Notes: generated by a model not told the origin, from the letters alone. A stretch of 64,000 nt of DNA from Strongyloides papillosus (GCA_005656395.1 SRSI01000009.1:682001-746000), one strand, 5' to 3'; counted from the stretch's first letter, positions 25,320-39,572 are shown. Made by a program: numbers and translations.

Positions 25320-27390
25320 ATTTAAGTCAAAAAATGACATGTTAAGTTTTTAATTTAAATATACTTAAAATATATCACCGGGGACATTTTATTACATGCA
25401 TAAAATTCTCAAAAAAAACCAAGTAAAAAACAATTTATTTCTTCTTATTTTGCAATTTTATATTTAGAAAAAAAAGTTGTTCATAACGATAATTTTTTTG
25501 AGTACATGTTTCAATTATAGATAATAATAAAAAATAATAATAAAAATTTTATTAATTAAAATAAGATTTACTTTTCAGTAAATATAAAATTATTTAACTA
25601 ATATTTTGTAAACGTTATTTATAATTTTGATTGCCTAAGAAGATAATTTACGTCATTTACATAAATTTTCCAAATAAATATAAATTTATCTTGAGGAATA
25701 TTAATTAAAAAAATTGAGAATAAATGCCAGAAATATAAATTGTAAAGATGATAACAAAATCTTTTTGAAAACTATTCTCTAATTTTGATGTATGTTAAGG
25801 AAAAAGGTCATTTTTTAATTATACATAATTATAATTCTTGAAAAAAAATTAGTGAATAATATATGCATATATTGTTATAGTAAAATACTATTCTTCTCGA
25901 TATATAATAATTTTTAAATAAATGACTATGATGAAAGCTAATCTAATTCATCAAATTTAAATTTTTTTTTCTATTTGTTTAAATAATTTTTTCACTTATT
26001 GCAAAGCATAATCAATGTAACGATTTTTCAAATATTATATAAGTGAATTTTATGTGCTGTAAAAACTAATTTTTAATGAATATTAATACTTATACAATGG
26101 TAAATTTGTCAGGAAATTGTTGAATTGACAAATTTTTATAGTAAATATTTTACTGTAACTTTTTTCTTTTAATAAATTTGGAATAAATTTATTTTTATAC
26201 TTTAGTTTCTATCTAATCAAAAAATTAGGATTTAAATAGTTGAGATTGTTTAGTTGGTTAAAATTATTTTATTATCCACAATAATATAGTTATTTAAATT
26301 AATGACAAAAATTTTTATTCATTGTAAATCAATACGCAGAATGTAATTTAATTAATACTAAATGTCTGTAAAGGGTATATAACTAAAAATAAATGTATTA
26401 CCTTTATTTGACAAAATAAAGATTTTAATAAATCTTCATTAACAGGTAGTATTGCTTAACTTGTTTTTCAACTGATAAATTATTTATTAGATTAAATCAC
26501 AAAGGTTGTTGTTAAAATAATAAAAAAATTTTTTTTTTCAATTATGGTTTAGACAAAAGTATAATTCGTTACACATTATTTATTTTTTTATTTATACTAA
26601 TTAATATATAATTATAACGCTATAAAGATATTTACCTATTTAAAAAAAAACCCTATTAATTTTTTTTTTCAATTGTTGCCAACAAAAAAATTTATCAACT
26701 AGTAAAATTGCAAACTTTATCTATATGCTAAACTCCTTTTTTATCTAAACTCTTACAATGAATACCTTTGGATAGTTGTATATGTAGATAATTTTATTAG
26801 CATCAAGTAAACATCAAAGAATTTCTTATCTATTTTTCTAATCTCTCTAGGTTACCGTTTCTACTACAAATTTGGAGTGTACAATAAGTTTTATTAACTA
26901 AATTAATAATGACATCAATTGAAAATGCCAAATAAATAGACTATATCTCTAAAAATAGTTCATTCCGTTAGTTTTATTTTACATGTCACTTACATAAATT
27001 CATTAGAGTCATTATTTTATCTTCATAATATATGAAAATGGAAAATTTATATAATGTAAATATTAATATTTTATTTTACAAGCATATCCAATGAATTTTC
27101 TATAATATAAATCTTATGTATATTTATATCTTTTTTTTATTAAAATCTTGTTTTCAATTATATTTATAGTGTAGCTATTTTATTTTGTTATAGTTAAACT
27201 AGATACTTTATGCCTACTTATTTTCCTGTTCATAATAATTTTTATTTTCCTGATGATCATTGTATATGTAGGTGTTGTGGAGATTATAAAAAAAAGATCA
27301 TTCAGATAATTACCTTTTTTTTCTTAAACTACATATATATGTAGCTTTTAGTAATTTGTACTATTTTTATAATTTTTTTTTATAGAAACC
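25320..27390. other. Intergenic region
   Basis: AT-rich and without a supported gene. The last 7-12 bases carry the acceptor (TTATAG, AG 27384-27385) that precedes the copper transporter ATG. Confidence 0.5.
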
Positions 27391-28131
27391 ATGGATCATT
27401 CTAATCATCATGATCATTCTGGGCATCATGATCATAAAATGATGACAACAACTGCTACTACTACTACTCAATTACCGTTACATGATCATTCTGGACATCA
27501 TAACCATATGGATCATTCCATGCATCATGGAATGGACCATTCTATGAATCATGGTATGGATCATTCTAATCACCACTCCATGAAGATGTGGTTTCATGGA
27601 GGTACTAATGAAGTTATTTTATTTGACTTTTGGACGATTAACTCTCTCAGCGGTCTCATTTTTTCATGCTTTATTATATTTTTCTCCGCTGCATGTTACG
27701 AAGGATTAAAATGGTTCAGAGTTTATCTTCAAACTGAAGCTAGTAAGGGAAAACTTTTGAAAATTTTCAATAAAAAATCATCTGAAAAAAATAAAAGAAA
27801 TGCTACAACAATTGATGGTGAAAAAGCAATCCCTTTAAATACTCCATGTTGTGGGAATAATGAATGTCCTGAAAATCAACCACCCGCAACTAAAGGATGT
27901 AGTTCACGAAATGTTAAAGATTCACCATGTCTTCGTATTGTACTGGCTTTGTTATATGTTCTTCAATTATCATTAGCTTATTGTCTTATGCTCATTACTA
28001 TGACTTACAATATTTATCTTGGAGCTGCGGTTGTTTTTGGTGCTGGTCTAGGAAATTACCTTTTTAGTGGTATTAATTGCTCTAAAGACGAAGATCAAAT
28101 ACTAAGTTATGCTGAAGATGCATGTCATTAA
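27391..28131 (+). CDS. High-affinity copper transporter, CTR family
   Basis: Single exon, 246 residues. The N-terminus is a His/Met-rich extracellular copper-gathering region (repeats of MDHS, HHG, GMDHSMNH over residues 1-65), followed by MWFHGG. Three membrane segments follow: about 75-105 (VILFDFW...FSCFIIFFSAACYEGLKWFR), about 185-205 with the diagnostic M-x3-M of TM2 (LMLITM), and about 210-230 with the TM3 G-x3-G packing motif (FGAGLGNYLF). A cytosolic Cys-rich loop (CCGNNEC) and a C-terminal CH end may hand copper to chaperones. By family it forms trimers and imports Cu(I) at the plasma membrane or releases it from endosomes. The ATG is 5 nt after an acceptor. The long MDHS-type repeat region is larger than in human CTR1. 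Confidence 0.95.
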   Translation: MDHSNHHDHSGHHDHKMMTTTATTTTQLPLHDHSGHHNHMDHSMHHGMDHSMNHGMDHSNHHSMKMWFHGGTNEVILFDFWTINSLSGLIFSCFIIFFSAACYEGLKWFRVYLQTEASKGKLLKIFNKKSSEKNKRNATTIDGEKAIPLNTPCCGNNECPENQPPATKGCSSRNVKDSPCLRIVLALLYVLQLSLAYCLMLITMTYNIYLGAAVVFGAGLGNYLFSGINCSKDEDQILSYAEDACH

Positions 28132-30580
28132 ATATATGATATATGTATATTTAATTTGTACTTGAGCTTAATATAACTTATTAGAAATAATTTAACATTT
28201 TTTTAAAGATATATACAATATTCTCTAATATTTAATCTCAAATTTGGACGATGTAAAAATCCTTTTAGGTTTTTTTTTAATATTTTATGACTAATAAAAT
28301 TGTTGTACCTCAATTTAAAAAAGTGTACATTTTTGGTAGCATTTATAATTTAAAATTTTTTTCTTTATATTGATGATGTCAAATTGAATTATTCAAATAT
28401 TATATCATCTTCTTTCTTTAAATGTAACATATCTATATGTATATATTTAATGGATTATGTATACTATAATAACAATGTATGAATATAATAAGTTAACAAA
28501 GTAATTTTTTCCACTTCATTGAAAATGATATATAAGGAGTCAAAAATATAGAAAGTTAAAATAATTACAAAATTTCTATCTACACCGCCATTATTTGTGT
28601 TAAATTATTTTATTATATATTGTATCTATTAATATCCTATAATTAAAAGCTTTAAATTCTTTTAAAACAACCATCCTCAACATTTAGAAAAAGTTAATAA
28701 CTCATTGGTGAGGTAATTATATACCGGCCTTGATCATGAATAAATATAAATATATTTGTTGAGGATGTCTTGGATTTGCTGTAGAGGTACCTATTTAGTG
28801 ATATAGGTAGTTATCTATAGACATAAACATATATTAATATTTATTTATACTATTTATATTATTCTTACAATAATATACCAGATCACTTGATTTAATAAGT
28901 GTGAATATTAATTTTGGCTTTTTACATTTTGAAACTTACTAGTATTCTTTTTGTTAAACCTTTTATAGATTATCTAAAGTAGATAATAAGAGAGTTATGG
29001 ATAATTTTATTTTAAAATATTTTCATATTATGCTTTTGAACATAATAATACCTATGGAGAAAAAAAATATTATTATTGTTATTCTTTTTTAAATTTCATG
29101 ATATTATAAATTATTGTTCCTTAAATTATTTTATTTTCCATCAACAAGATATAATTATACATAAAAATATATCAATGTATTATAAAAACATCTTTGAAGG
29201 TTAAAGGTATTACCTTTATTAGCATATTGTTTATAAGTATATTTAAGAAAAACTTTAAAAATATAAAGTAAAACAGGTGCCTTTTTTATTATTTTTATAT
29301 TTAAATACTTTTTTGTTCATTGAAAAAATTAAAGATTCCTTGATATTTTGTAATAGTATATATTTTTGTATTATGTTATGAAATACCAGTATGAGTTATC
29401 TCATTTTATATTAAACATATATATATGGAAGTCCTTTCAACCTATCACTTTTTAACTGTCCCTTAACAATATCAATTATGAGGTTACATATATGTGTATT
29501 GTGTTATGAGTGCATCAAATCAATTACCATAAATAATTTTGAGATAGAATTAACTTATTATATTTATATAAAATTTATTTGATTTTATAAGACCTTCCTT
29601 TAAAAGTCTTGCATGGTAACATTACAATAATCATATTAATGCTTATTCATTCTTTCTTAATAAAATTTATTTATATTACTGTACAAAAGGTGCTACTTAA
29701 ACTTCTTCTAATTAATACATACCAATTGAACCAAGTTTTTTGACCTATCCTTGATACTTTTAATTATTATACTTTAGTTTATAATCTTTTTTCCTTTTTA
29801 TTATTTTTTGATATGTAATTTTATGGAAAAGACTCATTATGAAATTTAATATTGTTACTAAAAGAAGCAATAATATACATTATTGTGTTGTGACCCGTTT
29901 CAAAGTTTTATTATTATTATTATATTTCTTTTACCAAATAATAATTGTTAGAAAAAATTTTTAACAGATAATATATAGTTTTTTTGTATTTTTTTAAAAT
30001 CGCTTGCAATTTATCTCATATAGTTTTCTATTAGGTGCTTTTTTGTATTTACTATATATTTTTAAAGAAAATTATGTTAAATTTTTATCATTATCCTACT
30101 TTCTAATAGAAATCACCACTAATAAACACTTTCATTTTCATGCCATCTAGTTTTTAGAGGATTTATATCCTCTCACTGTCCATGCCCCTAAACCAACCTA
30201 ATGAGTAATTATAAAATCATAACTCTATATAGCTTTATTTTATTATCCTTCCACTAAACTACCATTCATCAAAACCAGTTTTTTTTAATTTTTTTTCTTT
30301 TTTTAATAGTATTTTACTCCCCAATCATAACAAAATTTTTTGGCTAAACATTTTGTTTTGTTTTTAAAGATTAAGGAAAATATCTCTCTGGATTAGGTGA
30401 TGGCAAAAACAAATATCTTCCTTTCCTTGATTTTCATTAATCACAAAAGTATTAAAATATTTCATTTTTTTTTCTTTTAGGTGAATTTTGGAAAAGCAAG
30501 TAAACTTTTTAACAAAAGCTGTTACTAAACTTTTTTTTAATAAAAGAAGATTCTTCTTTTAAATTTATCCTTTTAATAAA
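28132..30580. other. Intergenic region
   Basis: AT-rich. A small GC-richer patch lies at about 28720-28800 and a C-rich patch at about 30165-30200 (CCATGCCCCTAAACC). A TTTTAG at 30476-30480 may be the trans-splice acceptor of the next gene. No gene is seen. Confidence 0.45.
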
Positions 30581-33158
30581 ATGAAATATCACATTGTACT
30601 ATTTTGTTACTCTTTTATAATATATATTCCATTCATATTATTACAAAGTATTCAAGTTAATCCTATTGCTGCTTCACTATCCAGTCAAAGTAAAGGTTCT
30701 ACAAACTTTGAATCACCAAAAATTTCTGGTAAGTATAAGTATATAATTTTCTTTTTTATTATCTATGTCAAATTTTAAAAAGTTTAAAAAAAGTTGAAGT
30801 TATTTAGTGATGAATTGTTTAACCTTTAAGTTAAGGTTATATAAAAATTTTCTTATACAATGATTGATTATAGAATATTTGATAAATTTATTTCATTTAA
30901 TAATCTTTAAAAGCAAAATTAACTATTTTTGAACTTTTCAAGAATTGGTCATTGTGTTGGTCAAAAGTTATAAATGTTTACAATAGTTAAACGTTACTTT
31001 AAATGAATGATAAATTGGCTTTTATATTATTATAAGTGATCTTCATGTTAACACTTGACATTTAAAATTTCCTATATCATTTCATATAATAATAATTTTG
31101 TATAACATATAAATAGTTTTAAATATTATTTTATAAATTAAAGTGTTCCTTTATAGTTGAGCCAAAATGTGGTAGGGATCTTATAACAATAGAGATAACA
31201 TTTAATCCTCAATTTTTGCCAAATCAACGTTTTAATGATTGGATACTTGTTGGAAATTTAAATAGACCTGAATGTCGATTAAGGGGAAACGATGAGACAA
31301 AATATGTTGTCGAGATAGCTGTTTTAAATGATCCATGTGGTACGCTGATGCCAACACCTGGTGTATTTCAAAATACCATACGTATAGCCAAATTCCCAGG
31401 TCTAGTTTTATCATCAGACTATAATTTTACTGTCAAATGTATTTATGGACTTCCAGAGGTTCTTGATCAGTCCTCCAGAACATCCGGATTAGATGAAAGT
31501 GGACAACAAAATAGAATTATAAATAATGACAAAATAAATTTAGAAGATAAAATAGTTATTGATGGAAGGAAAAATGATTTTGATTTGCTAAATTCAAAAG
31601 AAAATAACAATGTGTTATTGAATGGTAATCCTTTTAATCCACCATTTGAATCAAATAGGAGGACCAATGAATTTAATAATAATAAAGTTAGTGTTGAAAA
31701 TAGTATACCGCATTTCAGAAATCAACAATCTATTTTTAATAGTAGATCTAGTGAAGGAAATTCAAATTCTATTGATAATATGGGAATTCATTTATCTAGA
31801 GACAATCAAAGAGATGAACAAGAAGCTGCTAGTAGAAGTATTGCTAATAATTTAACACCTGCTATTCTCCAGGTTGATGCTAATAGACCTACTAATTCAT
31901 TTTTAACAATATGGCTTACTGTTTGTGCAATTGCAGCATTATTTTTACTATTATTATTATGTTATTTATGTATGAAAAAAAAATATAGTGATGATAGAAG
32001 AAAAGGTATTGGTAGTAGTAGTATTTCACAGGCAGATAGTTCTAATAGAGTTATTATACCAAATCATCAAAGAATTTTACAGGAATACTGGACAACACAA
32101 GGTACCGCAACTCGTCAAAAACCATCACCATACCAAAGACGACCATCTTCACCTTATCATCATATACCACGTTCACCGGATGTTGAAGGAATATCCTCTG
32201 TATCTTATAGTGATGTATCAGAGGATGGTAAAAGTAATTTTAGTCAACGAGGAATTGATATACCTGCTTCCCAACAACAACAACAACGTATTCATAAAAA
32301 ACAATTACAATATGAAAATGATCATACTAAAAGAGGTACAATTATTTCAAAACCAATACCAATTGCTGTTGATAGTTATAGAGATGGTATTATAAGACCG
32401 GAAAGAAATAGTAGTCCAGAGAGTGAGGAAAGTTTATCAACACCACAAAGTTATCAAGATTGGAGAGATCGAATGAGTAGAGGTAAAGAAGGTAAAGGTA
32501 TTCTTAAAAAACGTGATGATGAAGTTAGATCAGTGACACCTGTCAGATCAATCACTGAAATATATCATGAAGCAGAGACACATCCAAAACAAAGTAAGTT
32601 ATTTATCATTCAAATTTAAATATTTTTTAAGCTTATAATAATGATAATTTTTCTGATGATGGTACTTTTCCTGGGGATTATTCATTACCATCAGTTACTC
32701 CAACTACCGGTTTTGATCCTCATACATTGAACCGTTTTACACATTCTGTTGATAAAATCCGTGGTTTTGGAGCAAGGAGATTAACAGAACAAGAATTATC
32801 TAGATGGAGGCAATTAATAGGAAATGATCAACAATTACAATTTCTTATAAATAAAGCAACATCATTAGAGGAGATGCAAGCAATAGGAAGCAGAAATGAA
32901 TATAAATCATATTTCAGTCAAGAAAAGTGGAAACAAATACTACAATGTTGTTGGGAGTATCAGTTAACACGACTAGAGGATAGCCGTATGATGAGTAAAA
33001 TATTAGAGGAAGGTGGTAAAGTTATTGAAACACGAACAGTCAAAAGAAGAACTGAAAAGGTAGTGGTTGGAGAAAGGACAATGGATAATGATCAAAATGG
33101 TTCAACATTAAATGTATATATAGGAAATGTTAATAGTAATCCTCAACCATGGCCATGA
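30581..33158 (+). CDS. Single-pass membrane protein with a lone ZP-N-like domain
   Basis: Exons 30581-30728, 31157-32593 and 32632-33158, introns 428 nt (GTAAGT...TTATAG) and 38 nt (GTAAGT...TTTTAAG), phases consistent, giving 703 residues. There is a signal peptide (residues 1-about 22). Residues about 54-144 hold four Cys in a ZP-N-like spacing ([34 protein letters not shown]), resembling nematode cuticlin ZP-N domains. No ZP-C half or furin-site/GPI layout follows; instead there is an N/S-rich linker, a membrane segment at about 299-322 ([20 protein letters not shown]) and a cytoplasmic tail of 380 residues with many S-P sites, Q tracts and a helical C-terminal block ([28 protein letters not shown]). 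The tail is longer than the ectodomain. It is probably an apical matrix or cell-surface protein with cytoskeletal links, by inference. Confidence 0.8.
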
Positions 33159-35523
33159 AATAAAAAAAATATTTTTTATTTTTGTTAACATATATAAAAA
33201 TAACTATAGTAAACATATTTTTTTCTTGTACATTAAATTTTATTAATAAATTAAGAACTTTTTCAATTCATATTAAATGAAATTTAATTTAATATATTTT
33301 ATTAGAAAAAAATAAATTATTTTTTTAATATAAGTAGAAAAAAAAATACTAGATAAGAATTTTTCATCTACATGGTAATGTGATAAGATATAAGATTATA
33401 TCCTTAAGACCTACCCACATATTTATAAATTTTTTTATTATTATAATTTGGATTGTTACATTGTTTAAGAGGAATGGTTTACGGAGTGGTTAGTGAAATA
33501 TTTTATGTATTAAACCGTTAAAGATTTATTTTGAAGATTGCAAAATAAATATTCAATTACAGAGATATTTTGAGGGGAGAAATATTAGAGAATATCAGAT
33601 TACTTTTTGAAGATATTTAATAAAAAACATTTTGTTGTTGAATTTTTAACAAGCATAGCTTTTTTTGAGGAAAAAATTTCTAAACAATAAAACTAATATT
33701 AAATGGTACTAATATTAACTAAATAAGCTATAATATTAGCAAAAGTATTGTTAAAAACTTTTATAAATGATACTTAAAAGTTAATTATCTATAAATATTT
33801 TAACTTATTATTTTTTGGATTTCCAATTTACTCCTATGAGGGATGCTTTTAAATATCATGTATCTTGCGGCAAAAACTCTTTTCTCTTTGTTAAAATGAA
33901 TAATAAGGCTATATTATAATAATTGGTATCATTTTAAACTTGTCAATGTTTAGAGTTTATCTTTTTTATTTAATTATAAAACGCTGAAAAAGAGTTAACT
34001 ACTACTAAATAGTCTCATTGGATGATGAGATTTTGATTAAAGCAGTATTTGTTAGTATATTTCAACAACATAAAATGACATTACTTACCATACTGAGAAT
34101 GTTTATTATTTTTACACTCCTTATATTATTTCTAACTTTTTTTATAACTAAAAAATCTTCAAAAGACTAATGATATATCTTTAAAAATAAAAGGTCATTA
34201 ATAATAACTTATTCCTTATTTATTTATTTATTAATGTACACTCATATCATATTATAGATTTTATTTTTTTTTATTTTTTTTTCATATAAATTTGATATGT
34301 ATTATTTATACTTAGATGTATATGAAATACTTAGGAAATGAAACCATTTAACACATCATATTTATTTAAAGTCATCACCATTCTAAATGACTTTTCTGAA
34401 CTTGTCTTCTTAAAAAAATGACAAGAAATCATTTATTATTACTAAGACAATCTTTTCATTTTTTAGTATCTTTGTGTACTAACTAAAGAAAAGGATGTAC
34501 TTGTCTTATTTGATTATATACAAACCATAAAAACATTGTTTTATACTGATAGAATCCTAGGTTCATTTTTTATGACTGAATACTATGTGTTTTTTTATCA
34601 TTAAAAAAAATGCATTTTCAGAAAGATTTAATTTTATCCTTTAAATCATCTATCATTTCATACAAATTTTTATTACATAAAAACATTTTTAAATATCTGA
34701 AAAGTTATTAAGAATGCTAATTTTATGAAAAGTTAAAGATTATGGATAAGTAATGAGAGATTTAACAGAGATTTGATATAACTTCGTTTCCTTATTACAA
34801 TCAAAACTAAAGGAAGGGTCTAAATTAACTAGTATCCAGAAAAGATTTTCTCCACCCTTTTGAATAAAATAGAATTTAGTAATTATTTATTACTGGTGTT
34901 ACTATTATAAATATAATATTATTCTATTCTTGATTCTTCGAAATATGCATATACAATGATCATATGGAACATAATTGAAAATTTACTTAAAAGTTTATTT
35001 TTCCTATAACAACTTTTTTTTTATTCTCTCCACCCAATTGGATTCATATAAAGTTACTGACAGCCAACTTTGTCTTCTAAACTCGTTAACTTTTCAAGTA
35101 AAAATGTGAGGAAAATATAACGAAGTAACTTTGATTTCTTTATCATATATCTGTCTAAATATATTTTGGAAATATTTTGATAAATGTGATGTCATATTTC
35201 TAACCAATAGGCATTCTTTTTTGTTGAGTAACTTGTTACTTATATAGTAAATAATGTTAAATTAATTAACCGTTTTTATTTTATCTTTTATATTTTTTTA
35301 TCAACATTTTAAAATTTTCTACTTTTTCATTTATTTAATTTTTCGACTAAAATTTACCAAATTGTCATTTAGAAGAAAGAAATTGTATATCAAAGTATTA
35401 AGATATGCTTTAGTGTTTTTAATATTTCAAAATAAATTTTTTAAGAATAAAAGCTATCTTTAATAACAACTTATTTTTAAATTTTGAATGACATATATAA
35501 CACATATATGTTTATAAATTAAT
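33159..35523. other. Intergenic region
   Basis: AT-rich, no supported gene. One imperfect stem-loop is seen at 34384-34435 (TAAATGA with TCATTTA, and CTTGTC with GACAAG). Nothing else stands out. Confidence 0.45.
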
Positions 35524-37331
35524 ATGTCTTTTGATACATGTACTTCATCATCTAATGTTGTCTTTGTGGAGACAAATTTTGTTCAAATATGGAAGCATTA
35601 TCTTTATTTATACAGTGAATATCATTCAAATGTTGCACTTGGAATTTGTATAGTAGGAATTCTTCTTAATATTGTTACTGTAGCGGTGCTATCAAGACCA
35701 ATTATGAGAAATTCTATCAACATAATTCTATGCTTTATTGCTATTTGCGATATTATAGTTATGTTTAGTTATGCAATTTTTAATTTTCATTATTATATAA
35801 CAGCTGGTATGAGATGTGCAATAAGTGATTGGAGTTATGGATGGGCTCTTTTTATGATGTTCCATGCTAATAGTAGTGTTATTGTACATAGTACTAGTTT
35901 ATGGTTAACTGTAAGTTAAATTTTTCAAAAACAAGATAATGTATATTTTTGTTATAATTTTATAGGTATCATTAGCACAAATAAGATTACTTACAATAAG
36001 AAAAGCAACTGTTGGACCAACAGGAATGTTTAGTGAAAAAGCAACTGTACACCTATCAATTTTAACTTTTTTTATTATGTCCATCATAAATATACCTAAT
36101 ATTTTATCTATGGAAATTTTTTCAACTGATTCAATTGAATTTTTCAGGCCATTTGGTTGTTCAACAATAATCGATTACCAAAATGATGTCTTTTATAATT
36201 TTTCTTCTATTGAAAATGAGACAATTAATGGTATCGAAGAGATAAATGGAGAAGTAAAATATTATGTTTATAGCTACGTAAGAAAAAATAACTGTATTAT
36301 GATTAAAATATCTTATTGGATAAATGGTGCAATTTATAAAATTGTCCCTTGTGTTTTATTAACAATTAGTATAGTTGCGCTACTTAAAATGATAAAAGAT
36401 GTCAAAAAAAGAAGGATTAAATTAGCAGAGGTAATTTTTTTCTCTCTCAAAATAAATTATTATTTTTAGTGTACAAAAAGAAAAATTCCCAAAGATCATA
36501 CAACCCCAATGTTGGCATGTGTTTTAATTATCTTTTTAATAACTGAATTACCCCAAGGAATATTACATTTATTATCTGGAATTTATACTCATGAATCTTT
36601 TCAAGATCATATCATAAAACCATTTGGGGACTTTTCAGATTTATTGTCATTAACTAATTCTGCAACATCATTTATAATTTATTGTACAATGTCCAGAAAA
36701 TTTCGTGCAGTATTTTTTGCTTTTTTCTGTGGTTGGCTTCCTAAACCAATAAAAAAGCATATTAGAGAAACAGATCGTTTTGAAACAAAGACAGATGCAA
36801 CAAAAATCAAAAGTAGTAGAGGAAATATAATTGAATCAAATATGTATGATTATACACAACATCGACTTTCAATTGCATCAAGTTTTGCTAGTGAACTTTA
36901 TAATACAATAAGAGAAGAAAGAAAAATGTCGTGGTTTTCTAGAAAATTTTCTAATGCAAGGGGAGATAATATTGATAAAAGTAATTTAAGACATAGTATA
37001 GAGTGTAAAAAATCGAATTACTTAACTGTACCAACATCCCATCCTCCAAGACGTATATCTCTTGCTGTTGAGGTTGAAAAAAAAATCAGAAAAAGACATA
37101 TCTTCACCAAAATTTATTACTAATGTTGATGAAAGTGAAACACAAAGTCAATTACCCGGGACAGTCACAACACCTTCAACATCCTTAGTTTCAAAGCCTT
37201 CAAGAGGCAGAAAAAAATTTGGTGTTTTTAAAAAATTGGTAAAAAAAAATGGGTTTCCAGATAATTACAGGGTAACAAGTCCAGAACGAAGACTAAATAG
37301 TCTAACACAAGAGATTAGATTTTTAGGGTAA
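35524..37331 (+). CDS. Rhodopsin-family neuropeptide GPCR, myosuppressin-receptor (DMSR)-like; probable 3' frame break
   Basis: Exons 35524-35910, 35966-36430 and 36470 onward, introns of 55 and 39 nt, all phase 0. Seven membrane segments are visible: TM1 ALGICIVGILLNIVTVAVL, TM2 IILCFIAICDIIVMFSYA, TM3 FMMFHANSS...HSTSLWLTVSLAQIR, then TM4, TM5, TM6 IIFLITELPQGILHLLSG and TM7 LTNSATSFIIYCTMSRKFR. The ELPQGIL and N-S...YCxMSRxFR motifs and the TM3 form are those of invertebrate FMRFamide/myosuppressin-type receptors. The uninterrupted frame stops at 37123 (501 residues). A second frame continues from the A9 run at 37077-37085 to 37331 with normal codon use. Dropping one A would give 570 residues. 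The receptor core is intact in either case; only the cytoplasmic tail is affected. By family it couples to G proteins at the neuronal or muscle membrane. Confidence 0.85.
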
Positions 37332-39572
37332 TTTATTTATTTAAAAATTAGTAAAAAAGTATATGTTAATAAAATTTTATTAGTACATCATAATAATTAA
37401 AAGTATAAATTTTTTTATCTAACAACATTTTTACAAATTATTAATAGTTTATACATATTTATAATGCATGTTAATCAAAATTTTTTATAATGTATAAAAT
37501 TTTATTTTACAATGTTGTTTGGTAACAAGGGTCTTTTTCAATGGAAAGATGGAAGTGAATGAAACAAATGTTCTTGTATCTTTTGAAGGAACAGGAAAAG
37601 TTTTTAAAAATTTAAAATCTACACAATAGGAATGTCACTCAAATATCAATAAATTGTTATAACACAATCTGGCACCAATACATACATCACTCATTTATAT
37701 TTAGGTGCAATTATTCAAATATTAAACCAATGGTGGTATAAATGAAGATTTATAAATGCTAACATACTTTTTCATCTATTTATCTTATAGGATTAATTAA
37801 CATATCTTAAATATTGTCATTTTATCAAATTGTAACAGATCTGTTAATTAACAATCACAAATAATAATTTTACATTACAATAATAATATAAATCAAAAGG
37901 TTAAAATAAAAGACCTTAGATTTATTAATAATATATCTTATTTATTTTTCTTTCCAACAACTAAAATAAAATTTCCAATTTTAATTAAAAATTATTTTAT
38001 TATTCTATTGCGAAGAATATATTATATTTGTGTAAAATTTTTTTAAAACTATTATATGGCGGTGTATAAAATTAATTATATTACATAACATAAGCTAACT
38101 TTATTAAACACATTGTTTTCTTAGCAAACAATTAAAGTTTCATCCTACTAAATTATACAATTGTATGTGAAGATTCTCTATTAATAATTTCCCTTCTTTC
38201 AATAATCCCGATATATATATAAAAGTTCATTTCTCTTTGTTAATTATAGACAACAATTGTAGAAAGAAAATTTATAAAAGCTTATTTATATGACAATGAA
38301 TCCAGAAATTTTCAGGTTACAAACATCTTCATTTAATTTTATCTATCACATTATCATAAAACTTCTTTTGAAGGATAATCTGTTGCTCCATTACCACATG
38401 TTTATAGTGATTTATTACATTAACATCATTTATAACAAAATAAGACCTCACTTTGAGGAACCGCTTTTTTCTTGCAAATTGACTGTCATCCTATATTATC
38501 ATTAAATATTGTTTTAGGTAATATATTTATAATGACAAAAGTAGTTTTTCGGCAAAATGTTATCCTTTATAATTTTTACTTTACAACATCTTTTGTATAA
38601 AAATATATCTATATCGTGACGTAATATAATTTTTTCTTATCTTCCATTTTATTTATACAATATTATTGTCTATGTATCCTATAGATAATTTAAATGTCCA
38701 TGATCTGTCGTATACCTTTTTAAAATAAATCGAGAATTTTATTATTTTTTTTGTCACTTTCTCATAGTTACTTTTAAACGAACATGCTTGATGTTGTCTC
38801 ACCACTACTTTCGTAATTTAAAAAACTAGTTTTTAATTATGAAAATGATATTTTTTAAATCAAGATTATTTCATGTAATATTGTGCATTAACCTTTACTT
38901 TTAATGAAGTGGTTTTGAATTATGTGTATCAAATGTTCAATTAACCCTAGCTTATACTTTTAAGATGTCCGTAAGTTCATATTTTCTTCCTATTTAATAC
39001 TATTTATTTACAATAATAAAAATATATTTATTTAATTTTTTATATATTCATTTTCCTTATCTTATTACAAACAATAAGGGAATGATTGAAAAATGTTTGA
39101 AGACTTGTCTATTTCTTGCCAGATACATATATTGCATATTTCTTTTTTAATAGCTCAATGTAATTTTTTTAAAATATTCAAACATTTAAAACTTTTCTAT
39201 ATTCTTTACCCTAAATCCAACATATTACTATTTCTTATATTATGATATTTAATGAGTTATTTAAAAATTGACTGTTTGCCTGTAGTAATATAATATTATA
39301 AAAATATTCATGGAATAAGATGTGAAAAATATTTTAATTATTGTTGGCGTATTTTTTTTATTTTTCACTTTAAAAAAATAATTCACTTATTCCATTTTCA
39401 GATAATAATAAGGTATTACACACTTTTAGACTACAGGAAAATAGCTTTTTGAAGCTAGTTGTCTTTTTTTGTCATTGTATACGTATATTTTTATATACCT
39501 TGTATCCAATTATACTATAGTATATAATATTAGAATAAAATAGAACGAAAAAAATATAATTATTATCTAATC
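37332..39572. other. Intergenic region
   Basis: AT-rich. A 71-codon ATG frame at 38290-38505 is low-complexity and lacks recognisable features, so it is not called as a gene. A CTACAG acceptor near 39430 could belong to the 5' UTR of the next gene. Confidence 0.4.

Noticed and set aside
34384..34435. Imperfect stem-loop resembling a pre-miRNA
   Set aside because: Only two short paired blocks with a large asymmetric internal loop; too weak for a miRNA precursor without small-RNA evidence.
37042..37090. 37-nt intron that would restore the frame of the GPCR tail
   Set aside because: The phase works but the acceptor (AAAATCAG) is unlike the T-rich acceptors of the window and the interval itself codes well, so a one-base problem in the A9 run is preferred.
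38290..38505. 71-codon ATG frame
   Set aside because: Low-complexity I/L/Y/H composition typical of AT-rich DNA, with no acceptor, no known motif and no domain.
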